Assembly (NCBI RefSeq): GCF_050379415.1
Contig: NZ_JBNRLS010000001.1
Span: 620,001-684,000, forward strand
DNA: 64,000 nucleotides
Source: Marinobacter sp050379415
GTDB taxonomy: Bacteria; Pseudomonadota; Gammaproteobacteria; Pseudomonadales; Oleiphilaceae
Direction of reading: 5' to 3'
The notes under the pieces are model-generated. The model was not told where the DNA came from and did no database searches. It saw only the letters and a program-made list of their open reading frames with translations. Shown piece after piece: positions 50,921 through 58,452 of this stretch; the first letter of the stretch is position 1; every line of letters starts with the position of its first letter. A program made the position numbers and the translations under genes.

Positions 50921-51691
50921 ATGGCGGACCAAGCTCCCTTGATCTGCAGGGACATTCACAAGACCTTTGGCAAACTTGAAGTACTCAAGGGAGTGTCACT
51001 GGAGACCCGCAAAGGCGATGTGGTGTCCCTGATTGGCAGCTCCGGCTCCGGCAAGAGTACCTTCCTGCGCTGCATCAACCTTCTGGAGACTCCCACCTCC
51101 GGCGACATTATCGTGCACGGTGATCCAATCCGATTCACCACGAACCGCAAGGGTGAACGGATTCCGGCCGATAACAAACAGGTTGAGCAGGTCCGCTCCA
51201 AACTTTCCATGGTCTTTCAAAGCTTCAATCTCTGGTCTCACATGACGGTGCTGGAAAACATCATTGAAGCACCGGTAAACGTGCTCAAGGTCCCCAAAAA
51301 GGAAGCCATCGAGCGCGCTGAGGCCTACCTCCAGAAAGTCGGTATTTACGAACGCAAGGATTACTACCCGGCCCAGATGTCCGGAGGCCAGCAGCAACGG
51401 GCTGCCATCGCCCGGGCACTCGCCATGGAACCGGAAGTGATGCTGTTTGACGAACCCACATCGGCACTCGACCCGGAACTGGTGGGCGAGGTGCTGAGGG
51501 TCATGCAAAGCCTGGCCGAGGAAGGCCGCACCATGATCGTGGTCACCCACGAGATGGCGTTTGCAAAGGATGTGTCAACTCAGGTCCTGTTTTTGCATCA
51601 GGGCGTGATCGAGGAACAGGGATCGCCTCAAAAAGTGTTCGATAACCCTGACTCGGAGCGCATGAAACAGTTCCTGGCTCCCAACTTCTGA
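50921..51691 (+). CDS. aotP: Basic amino-acid ABC transporter ATPase, AotP/HisP-like
   Basis: The 256-residue ATPase has Walker A GSSGSGKST, Q-loop VFQSFNLWSHMTVLENI, signature MSGGQQQRAAIARAL, Walker B VMLFDEPTSALD and the H-loop VVTHEM. The insert near residues 75-90 and the DNKQVEQVRSKL segment are typical of HisP/AotP (histidine, arginine, ornithine). AGGAG lies 6 nt upstream. It is followed by a binding protein and two permeases. Gene order (ATPase first) differs from aotJQMOP of Pseudomonas. Confidence 0.9.
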   Translation: MADQAPLICRDIHKTFGKLEVLKGVSLETRKGDVVSLIGSSGSGKSTFLRCINLLETPTSGDIIVHGDPIRFTTNRKGERIPADNKQVEQVRSKLSMVFQSFNLWSHMTVLENIIEAPVNVLKVPKKEAIERAEAYLQKVGIYERKDYYPAQMSGGQQQRAAIARALAMEPEVMLFDEPTSALDPELVGEVLRVMQSLAEEGRTMIVVTHEMAFAKDVSTQVLFLHQGVIEEQGSPQKVFDNPDSERMKQFLAPNF

Positions 51692-51772
51692 CACTGAGTG
51701 CTATCTTCACCTGTGTCGGAATAAAAATACCTAAAAAATAGCCCACAAGGCATAAAATTGGAGAAGTGACAC

Positions 51773-52528
51773 ATGAAAAAACTGATCGTTGCAGCAAGTT
51801 GTGCCCTGGCCATGGCCGCCGGCACCGTCCAGGCCAAGGACTGGAAAGAAATCCGCCTCGCTTTCGACGTGCCTTACGAGCCGTTCGAGTATCGTGATGA
51901 AAACGGCGAACTGACCGGCTTCGAAGTCGAGTTGGCCGAAGCCATGTGCGAGGAACTCAAGGCCGAATGCGAATTCGTCATCCAGGCCTGGGACGGTATG
52001 ATTCCCGGCCTGCTGGCGCGCAAGTACGACGCCATTTTCTCGTCCATGTCCATCACCGAAGAGCGTGCAGAGCGCGTTCTGTTCTCTGACCCGTACTACA
52101 TCACTCCGGGTGGCTGGTTCGCCCGCGACGGGTTCTCTGCTGACGTCACCAGCAAAGAAGAGATGGACGGCAAGGCCATTGGTGTGCAGCGTGGCACCAC
52201 CATGGACACTTACGCCACCGAGGAATTCGGCGGCATTGCCACCATCAAGCGCTACACCACTGCTGAAGACATGGTTCTGGACCTGGAAGGCCAGCGCCTG
52301 GACGTGGTGTTTGTAGACTACCCGGTGGGCGAGCAAACGATTCTCTCCCAGGAAGGTTTCAAGGAAGTGGGCGAGCCGGTCAAACTGGGCCAGGGCGTCG
52401 CCGTTGCCATGCGCAAGCGTGACAAGGATCTGGCCAACAAGGTGAACGCAGCTCTGAAGAAACTCAAGAATGATGGCACCTACGACGCCATCATGAAGAA
52501 ATACTTCAACTACGACATCAAGATCTAA
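51773..52528 (+). CDS. aotJ: Basic amino-acid-binding protein, AotJ-like
   Basis: The 251-residue periplasmic protein has a signal peptide cleaved after GTVQA, then the SBP family 3 fold: RLAFDVPYEPFEYRDENGELTGFEVELAEAMC (in part), ECEFVIQAWDGMIPGLLARKYDAI and SSMSITEERAERVLFSDPYY. The aspartate-rich pocket suits a basic amino acid such as arginine or ornithine. GGAG lies 8 nt upstream. It sits near astE and the ast genes, which supports arginine. A GC-rich hairpin follows the stop. Confidence 0.9.
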   Translation: MKKLIVAASCALAMAAGTVQAKDWKEIRLAFDVPYEPFEYRDENGELTGFEVELAEAMCEELKAECEFVIQAWDGMIPGLLARKYDAIFSSMSITEERAERVLFSDPYYITPGGWFARDGFSADVTSKEEMDGKAIGVQRGTTMDTYATEEFGGIATIKRYTTAEDMVLDLEGQRLDVVFVDYPVGEQTILSQEGFKEVGEPVKLGQGVAVAMRKRDKDLANKVNAALKKLKNDGTYDAIMKKYFNYDIKI

Positions 52529-52535
52529 ACTGTCC

Positions 52536-52557
52536 GGGGCGGCCCGGTGGCCGCCCC
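52536..52557 (+). promoter_or_regulatory. Intercistronic hairpin after aotJ
   Basis: A perfect 9-bp stem (GGGGCGGCC/GGCCGCCCC) with a 4-nt loop and no U-tract lies 7 nt after aotJ. Such hairpins protect the binding-protein mRNA and set its excess over the permeases. Confidence 0.65.
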
Positions 52558-52575
52558 GCTCTACCGGATTTCCCA

Positions 52576-53280
52576 ATGCTCGACCTGAAAGGCTATGGCC
52601 CGGAACTGCTCGACGGAGCAGTGGTCACCATTGAACTGGCGTTTCTCTCCCTGGCCCTGGCCCTGACTCTGGGGCTGATTGGCGCATCCTCGAAACTGTC
52701 CGGCAATCGCCTTGCCAGAGCCATTGCAACCTTCTACACCACCGTGGTCCGGGGCATTCCCGATCTGGTGATGATGTTGCTGTTCTATTACGGCGGCCAG
52801 GTGACGGTGAACATGCTGTCGGACTGGATCTGGGAGGCCTACGAAATCGACTTTTTCTTCCAGTTCGATCCGTTCATCTCCGGAGTGGTTACGATCGGGT
52901 TGATTTTTGGCGCCTACATGACGGAGACCTTCCGCGGCGCCTTCCTGGCGGTAGAGACCGGCCAGATTGAGGCGGCACGGGCTTATGGATTCACGCGCTG
53001 GCATACTTTCCGGCGAATCATGTTTCCGCAGATGCTGCGCCACGCCCTGCCGGGCATCGGTAATAACTGGCAAGTACTGCTGAAAACCACGGCACTGGTG
53101 TCCATCATCGGCCTCACCGATATGGTCCGGGTCGCCGAGGAAGCCGCCAAGGCGGAGCGCATGCCGTTCCATTTCTTCATTCCGGTGGCGGCGGTTTATC
53201 TGATTCTGACAGCGGGCTCCGAGCTGTTCATCAAGTGGCTCAACAAGCGGGCCAATGTCGGCGTGGTTCAGGGGAGTTAA
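52576..53280 (+). CDS. aotQ: Basic amino-acid ABC permease, AotQ-like
   Basis: The 234-residue permease has about five helices and the HisQ/AotQ pattern: GAVVTIELAFLSLALAL near the start, TTVVRGIPDLVMMLLFYYGG, and the ATPase-contact loop ETGQIEAARAYGFTRWHTFRRI (in part) followed by MFPQMLRHALPGIGNNW. It forms the channel with AotM. The ribosome site is weak. The downstream gene follows after 3 nt. Confidence 0.9.
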   Translation: MLDLKGYGPELLDGAVVTIELAFLSLALALTLGLIGASSKLSGNRLARAIATFYTTVVRGIPDLVMMLLFYYGGQVTVNMLSDWIWEAYEIDFFFQFDPFISGVVTIGLIFGAYMTETFRGAFLAVETGQIEAARAYGFTRWHTFRRIMFPQMLRHALPGIGNNWQVLLKTTALVSIIGLTDMVRVAEEAAKAERMPFHFFIPVAAVYLILTAGSELFIKWLNKRANVGVVQGS

Positions 53281-53283
53281 GGC

Positions 53284-54006
53284 ATGCCTGATTTTATTGC
53301 CCAGTGGCTGAACCAGAACGATATTTTCACCGCCATGACCATCATGGAATACTGGGATGGCCTGGTGAATACGGTACAGCTGGTGTTCCTGTCATTGGTG
53401 ATCGGCCTGGTGTTCGCGATTCCTTTGGCGATTCTACGCACCTCGAAGAACCCACTGGTGTCCGGGCCGGTGTGGCTTTATACCTATCTGTTTCGCGGCA
53501 CGCCGCTACTGATCCAGCTGTATATCATCTACTACGGCATTGCCCAGATTCCCGGTATCCAGGAGACCTTCTGGTGGGAGATTTTCCGGGAGCCGTTCTA
53601 CCCGGCACTGCTGGCGTTCGCTTTGAACACCTGTGCCTATACCACGGAGATTATCCGGGGGGCGATTGTGTCTACCCCGCACGGGGAAATTGAGGCGGCC
53701 AAGGCCTATGGCATGAACTGGTGGATGCGGATGCGGCGTATTGTGTTGCCGAGTGCGGCCCGGCGGGCGGTGCAGGCGTATTCGAATGAGGTGATTTTCA
53801 TGCTGCATTCGAGTGCGATTGCGAGTGTGGTGACCATTGTGGATCTGACGGGTGCTGCCCGGAATATTTACTCGCGGTTTTACGCGCCGTTTGATGCGTT
53901 TATTTTTGTGGCGCTGCTTTATATGGCGCTGACGTTTATTCTGGTGTTTGCTTTCCGCAAGCTTGAAAATCATCTTTTGCGGCATCAGAGGCCTGTGGGC
54001 TCTTGA
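53284..54006 (+). CDS. aotM: Basic amino-acid ABC permease, AotM-like
   Basis: The 240-residue permease has the HisM/AotM pattern: YWDGLVNTVQLVFLSLVIGL, YLFRGTPLLIQLYIIYYG, NTCAYTTEIIRGAI, and the EAA loop HGEIEAAKAYGMNWWMRMRR. From about 53690 the third codon positions shift from mainly C to mainly T and G, a gradual change of base use that extends toward the gene's end. The next feature is the 102-bp inverted-repeat element before astE. Confidence 0.9.
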   Translation: MPDFIAQWLNQNDIFTAMTIMEYWDGLVNTVQLVFLSLVIGLVFAIPLAILRTSKNPLVSGPVWLYTYLFRGTPLLIQLYIIYYGIAQIPGIQETFWWEIFREPFYPALLAFALNTCAYTTEIIRGAIVSTPHGEIEAAKAYGMNWWMRMRRIVLPSAARRAVQAYSNEVIFMLHSSAIASVVTIVDLTGAARNIYSRFYAPFDAFIFVALLYMALTFILVFAFRKLENHLLRHQRPVGS

Positions 54007-54049
54007 CCCTCCCACGAAAGAGAGGCCGCCTGGCTTTTGGTGCAAGGTC

Positions 54050-54151
54050 AGTCGGTCTGTTTCCTTCCGGGAACCGCTACGAGCACGTCCATGTGCGCTT
54101 GTTTCAGGCCATCCCTGGCCTTCAACATTCCCGGAAGGAAACAGACCGACT
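54050..54151. repeat. 102-bp element with 24-bp perfect inverted repeats
   Basis: The arms at 54050-54073 and 54128-54151 are exact reverse complements over 24 bp. The 54-nt interior contains small hairpins GCAC/GTGC and AGGCC/GGCCT. It lies between aotM and astE, ending 30 nt before the astE start. Its layout resembles the larger element at 7633-7818, but the sequence is different. Confidence 0.85.
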
Positions 54152-54180
54152 GCCCCCAGACTCTTCAAGGGGATTCAGCT

Positions 54181-55233
54181 ATGTCAGGTTTCAGTATGCT
54201 CTTTGATTCTTCCTCTGATTGGCTCGCACATACCCTTAACAACGCTTCTTCCGAACGGACGCCAGCCCTGACCCGGCTTCCGGATGGAACCGACATTGTT
54301 CGGCCATCCGTTGGAGTCCTTGAGCTTACTCCGGCCGCCACTCACTCCAATCCCAACCACGAAGCGCTGATTGTTTCCGCCGGAGTGCACGGTAACGAGA
54401 CGGCGCCGATTGAGGTGCTGAATCAGCTTGTAAACGAACTCCTTGCCGGCGAGTGGACGCTTACTTGTCCGCTGCTGCTGATCCTGGGCAATCCACTGGC
54501 CATGGTTGCGGGTGAGCGATTTCTTGACGTCAACATGAACCGGTTGTTTGCCGGAGCCCATGGCCGGGACGAATATCGGGGGCTGCCCGAGGCCGCCCGG
54601 GCTTCGGAGCTTGAGCAGCTATGTCGGGAGTTTGCCCGGAAGCATTCAGGATTGGCGCTCAGTCATTACGATCTGCATACCGCAATCCGCCCTTCCCTTC
54701 GGGAGAAATTTGCGCTCTATCCGTTTGTTGAGGGGCGCGAGGTTCCTGCCGACCAGTGTCGCTTCTTGCTGGAGGCGGAGGTGGAGACGCTGCTTCTGCA
54801 GCACAAGGCCGGCACTACGTTTTCGTCGTTCACTTCCTCGGAACTGGGCGCGGAGAGTTTTACGGTGGAGCTCGGGAAGGTGCGGCCGTTCGGGCAGAAT
54901 AATCTCGGCCGTTTTGCCGGTATCCGGGATGCGCTGCGGCGGCGGTTTCGGGGGGAGACTGCGCCTGCGCAATCGTCTGATACTGAACACCTCACCATCT
55001 TCGAGGTCGTCCATGAGATTCTGAACACCGGCGAGAATTTCCGGTTCCACATTCCTGACGACGTGGCCAATTTCACCGAATACGATCCCGGTACGGTGAT
55101 TTGGGAAGATGAGGAAACCTGTTATCGGGTGGGTGCGGTGCCGGAGGCGATTGTGTTTCCTAACCGTGAGGTGCCGGTGGGCCAGCGGGTTGGCTTGATG
55201 ATCCGAGCCAGGGCTAGCGGCCAGGGAAGGTGA
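54181..55233 (+). CDS. astE: Succinylglutamate desuccinylase
   Basis: AstE hydrolyses succinylglutamate to succinate and glutamate, the last step of the AST arginine pathway. The 350-residue zinc enzyme has the ligands H70 and E73 in SAGVHGNETAP and H166 in HYDLHTAIR, with the C-terminal glutamate region HLTIFEVVHEI. The ATG at 54181 starts the family's N-terminus; the open frame upstream runs through the inverted-repeat element. Its stop TGA (55231-55233) is the first triplet of the flank of repeat copy 17. It is the only ast gene on the plus strand here. Confidence 0.93.
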   Translation: MSGFSMLFDSSSDWLAHTLNNASSERTPALTRLPDGTDIVRPSVGVLELTPAATHSNPNHEALIVSAGVHGNETAPIEVLNQLVNELLAGEWTLTCPLLLILGNPLAMVAGERFLDVNMNRLFAGAHGRDEYRGLPEAARASELEQLCREFARKHSGLALSHYDLHTAIRPSLREKFALYPFVEGREVPADQCRFLLEAEVETLLLQHKAGTTFSSFTSSELGAESFTVELGKVRPFGQNNLGRFAGIRDALRRRFRGETAPAQSSDTEHLTIFEVVHEILNTGENFRFHIPDDVANFTEYDPGTVIWEDEETCYRVGAVPEAIVFPNREVPVGQRVGLMIRARASGQGR

Positions 55234-55237
55234 AGAT

Positions 55238-55267
55238 GGGGTCAGATGAAAGCTTTCATCAGACCCC
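55238..55267. repeat. 30-nt palindromic repeat, copy 17 (ATGAA class, left-facing)
   Basis: Arms GGGGTCAGATGAA and TTCATCAGACCCC around AGCT, with an A-A mismatch at 7/24. It is preceded by TGAAGAT (55231-55237), whose TGA is the astE stop codon. Confidence 0.95.
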
Positions 55268-55313
55268 GATCGACCCTGGAGCCAGCCACCACCCAAAGGG
55301 TCTGCCCACCCCA

Positions 55314-55343
55314 GGGGTCTGAAGAAAACCTTCTTCTGACCCC
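55314..55343. repeat. 30-nt palindromic repeat, copy 18 (AAGAA class, right-facing)
   Basis: Arms GGGGTCTGAAGAA and TTCTTCTGACCCC around AACC, with a T-T mismatch at 7/24. Identical to copy 4. Confidence 0.95.
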
Positions 55344-55379
55344 AAGTTCAATCAATCCCCGAAGCCAAACCCAGACTCC

Positions 55380-55409
55380 GGGGTCTGAAGAAAGCCTTCT
55401 TCTGGCCCC
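55380..55409. repeat. 30-nt palindromic repeat, copy 19 (AAGAA class, right-facing)
   Basis: Arms GGGGTCTGAAGAA and TTCTTCTGGCCCC around AGCC, with a T-T mismatch at 7/24 and a U-G pair from the A-to-G change. It is followed by ATTTTCA. It lies 16 nt before the end of the RND pump gene. Confidence 0.93.
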
Positions 55410-55425
55410 ATTTTCACCCCCCCCC

Positions 55426-58400
55426 TCACGCCGGCGCATTCTCCGGCTCCGGCACTTTCTCCCGAATCACCTGCACACAAACCGATGGCACCACCAACAG
55501 CGTGAGCACGGTGGAGGCCAGCAACCCCGAAATAATCGCCCAGGCCATCGGCGGCCACAGCGTGCTGCTGGAGAAGGCCAGCGGCAGCAGGCCGGCGACG
55601 GTGGTGGCGGTGGTGAGCAAGATCGGGCGGGTACGCTGTTCGACCGCGCTCCGGACGGCATCGCGGATTGCCCTGCCCTTTTCCAGTTCCCGGTCCATGA
55701 CGTCCAGCAACACGATGGCGTTGTTGACCACGATACCCACCAGGGCGATGACACCCAGCAGGGACTGGAAACCGAACGGCGAGCCGGACAGCACCAGCCC
55801 CGGAAAGATGCCGACGGCCGCAAGGGGCACGGTCAGCAGGATGACGCCCACCCGGCGGAAGGAGTTGAACTGCAGCAGCAGGAAGAACAGTAGCAACAGC
55901 ACACCGATGGGTGCGGCTTTGAGCAGGGCGCCGTTGGCATCGCCGGAGCCTTCGGCGTCGCCGCCCATTTCCATCCGGGTTCCCTCAGGCAGAGGGTGGT
56001 TTTCAAGCCCGGCATAGAGGCCAGCCAGTGCCTGGCTAAAGCTGTAGTCCTTGAGCAGGTTGGCGGTGACGGTATTAACCGGAACACCGTCCCGGAGGTA
56101 TCGGACGGCGGGCTCCCAACGGGTCTCCACGTTAGCTACCGCCGCCAAAGGCACGGCATCGCCATTGCTGTTGTAGATGTTGACCGACAACAGGCGGGAC
56201 AGGGGCAATGAGGTGCCTTCGCGGGATCGCAGGACCAGGGGAATGGGATCGTCTTCCTGACGGTAACGTTCAGCCACGACGCCAAAGCTCTGCCCGTAAA
56301 GGCTCTGAGCCACGTCGGCACGGGTCAGGCCATAACGGGCGGCGGAGGCATCATCAACGTTGATGACGATGCTGGGCACACCGATATCGAGGTCGTGGCG
56401 GACATCCACCGTTCCCGGTACACCTCGAAGGGTCGCGAATACCTGCTCAACCGCTTCGGTCCGTTTGGCATCGTTGGCATGGTAGATGCGGATTTCCACC
56501 GGCGCCGCGCGCGGTGGCCCCTGCCCCAGCACACCCACGGTGAGGTCCAGCTCGGGCATCTGTTCACTGGCATGGGCCCGTACCCAGCGCACCATGTTGG
56601 TGGTATCGGCCAGGGTCGGTGTACGAATGACCAGGCGGGCCCGGTTGGGCGCCTGGGGGGCGCGCTGGAGGTTGTAATAGAAACTCGGGCCGGTAAAACC
56701 GACGAAACGGTGAACCTCCAGGGCTTCGGGTTGGGTCCGGATGGCCTGTTCCAGGCGGGCGGCGGCCTCGGCGGTGCGACCCTGGTCAGTGCCTTCGGGC
56801 ATGTAAAGCTCAACAATCACCCGGGGGCGGTCGGCATTTGGGAAGAACTGCTGGGCCGTGAAGGGCGTCAGGGCGATGCTGATCGCTACCAGTAGCGCTC
56901 CGGCGGCAATCAGCCTTTTCGGGTTGTTCGCCACCAACCCGCCCAGGAACCGGGCCAGGCCGATCAACCGGTCACGGTGCAGGTTTTTCCGTGGTTTCAG
57001 GAACCGGGCCGCCAACAACGGCACCGCCGAGATCGCCAGCAGGTAGCTGACGGACAGCGTCAGCATGATCATCACCGGCACGCCACGGGTAAAGTCGGCC
57101 GCGCCACCCTTGGACAGCAGCAGGGGCGCGAATGCAGCCAGGGTGGTGCCGGTAGAGGCGCCCAGTGGCCCGGCCAACTCACTCACTGCCTTGCGCAGGG
57201 CATCGAGCCGGCGCATGCCCTGGTCCAGGTGGCCCTGGATGTTCTCCACGATGACGATGGCGTTGTCGATCAGGATTCCCAGCGAGATCACCATGCCGAT
57301 AACCGCCACCTGGTGCAGCACACCGCCGCCGAGGTCGTACAGGCCGATACTGATCATGGCCACCATGGGCAGGATGGAGGCAACCAGCAATCCCATGCGT
57401 AACCCCATGCCGGTGAAAACCACGCCGACAATAATCAGGACGGACAGCACCAGGCTCCAGGCCAGATTGTCCAGCCGCTCTTCCACCTTGTCGGGCTGGA
57501 AGAACATCTCCCGGATCTCGTAGGGGGTGAAATCCGGGCGCAGCTGTTCGAGCCGTTGGCGCACCTGCTCACCAAAGCGGATGGCATCGGTGGTGCCCTC
57601 CTCCATGATGAGGGACACCAGTACCACCCGCTCACCGTCGTACCAGGTCTCGGGCTGGCGCGGTTCGGCCGGGCCTCGCCAGACGTCGGCCGCAGCCGCC
57701 AGCGGTACCTGGGAGCCGTCAGGCAATTCGATGGGTGTGGCGCGGATGGCGTCAATATCGGCAAATTCACTGTTGGGCAGGACCGACAACCGGCGGCCGT
57801 CCACCACCACGAACCCACCGGGAATGGTCTGGTTGCGCCTTGCCAGGGTATCCAGTACCCGGGAGGGTGAGATGCCCAGACGGAACAACGCGGCATCATC
57901 GAGGGCCAGGGTAATCTGCTCATCGGCGTCGCCCTCCAGTTCAATCCGGGACACACCGGGGATATCCGCCAGATTGCGTTTCAGCCGTTCAGCGACTGTC
58001 GAGAGCTCCGTCACCGACGGAGAGCCTCCAACGGCCAGAACGATGGCTGGTATATCAATCAGGCGGTCGTCCAGGGCCATCTGCCCCACGTCATCGGGGA
58101 AATCCAGCCTCGCCCGGTCCATGGCCTGACGGACCCGGTCCCAGGCCGGATCCGTGTCATAGATATGATCTTCCAGGCGCAGCTTCATCAAGGCCACCCC
58201 GGTGCGCGCCGTGCCCTGACTGAACTCCACTTCCTCCACCTGGCGCAGCTCATCGGCAAGGGGCTGCAGGACCAACCGCTCCACCGCCCCGGCACTGGCA
58301 CCCGGATAGTTCACTGTAATCATGCCCGCCCGGTAGGGAAAAGAGGGATCCTCCTGCCGGGGCATGGTGCTGTAGGCGGCAATCCCGAGCAGGCACAGCA

Positions 58401-58452
58401 TGGTCACGACCATGCCCAGCAGTCGCTGGCCGTTCAGCAGCCGGCGAGTCAT
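55426..58452 (-). CDS. RND efflux transporter permease
   Basis: The 1008-residue protein has the RND layout: a first helix (residues 10-28), a periplasmic porter loop, helices 2-6 near 330-480, a second large loop, and helices 8-12. The N-terminus lacks the usual MxxFFIxRP motif and begins MTRRLLNGQR. In helix 4 the AcrB Asp pair reads D396-N397 (LGILIDNAIVIVEN), and the helix-10 lysine region reads IVVNNAIVLLDVMD with no lysine, so proton relay must differ from AcrB. Its start overlaps the adaptor gene by 4 nt. Substrates are unknown; hydrophobic or toxic compounds are likely. Confidence 0.93.
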   Translation of the reverse strand: MTRRLLNGQRLLGMVVTMLCLLGIAAYSTMPRQEDPSFPYRAGMITVNYPGASAGAVERLVLQPLADELRQVEEVEFSQGTARTGVALMKLRLEDHIYDTDPAWDRVRQAMDRARLDFPDDVGQMALDDRLIDIPAIVLAVGGSPSVTELSTVAERLKRNLADIPGVSRIELEGDADEQITLALDDAALFRLGISPSRVLDTLARRNQTIPGGFVVVDGRRLSVLPNSEFADIDAIRATPIELPDGSQVPLAAAADVWRGPAEPRQPETWYDGERVVLVSLIMEEGTTDAIRFGEQVRQRLEQLRPDFTPYEIREMFFQPDKVEERLDNLAWSLVLSVLIIVGVVFTGMGLRMGLLVASILPMVAMISIGLYDLGGGVLHQVAVIGMVISLGILIDNAIVIVENIQGHLDQGMRRLDALRKAVSELAGPLGASTGTTLAAFAPLLLSKGGAADFTRGVPVMIMLTLSVSYLLAISAVPLLAARFLKPRKNLHRDRLIGLARFLGGLVANNPKRLIAAGALLVAISIALTPFTAQQFFPNADRPRVIVELYMPEGTDQGRTAEAAARLEQAIRTQPEALEVHRFVGFTGPSFYYNLQRAPQAPNRARLVIRTPTLADTTNMVRWVRAHASEQMPELDLTVGVLGQGPPRAAPVEIRIYHANDAKRTEAVEQVFATLRGVPGTVDVRHDLDIGVPSIVINVDDASAARYGLTRADVAQSLYGQSFGVVAERYRQEDDPIPLVLRSREGTSLPLSRLLSVNIYNSNGDAVPLAAVANVETRWEPAVRYLRDGVPVNTVTANLLKDYSFSQALAGLYAGLENHPLPEGTRMEMGGDAEGSGDANGALLKAAPIGVLLLLFFLLLQFNSFRRVGVILLTVPLAAVGIFPGLVLSGSPFGFQSLLGVIALVGIVVNNAIVLLDVMDRELEKGRAIRDAVRSAVEQRTRPILLTTATTVAGLLPLAFSSSTLWPPMAWAIISGLLASTVLTLLVVPSVCVQVIREKVPEPENAPA

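Noticed and set aside
54037..54180. N-terminal extension of AstE by 48 residues
   Set aside because: The frame is open upstream, but it translates the inverted-repeat element and yields no family-like sequence. The ATG at 54181 gives the normal AstE length.
13403..55416. CRISPR array
   Set aside because: The 30-nt palindromes with about 30-45 nt between them look CRISPR-like, but they occur in clusters of one to three spread over 42 kb, the sequences between share motifs such as TGAGCCA and CGGAGTT, units are inverted, and no cas genes or leader are present.
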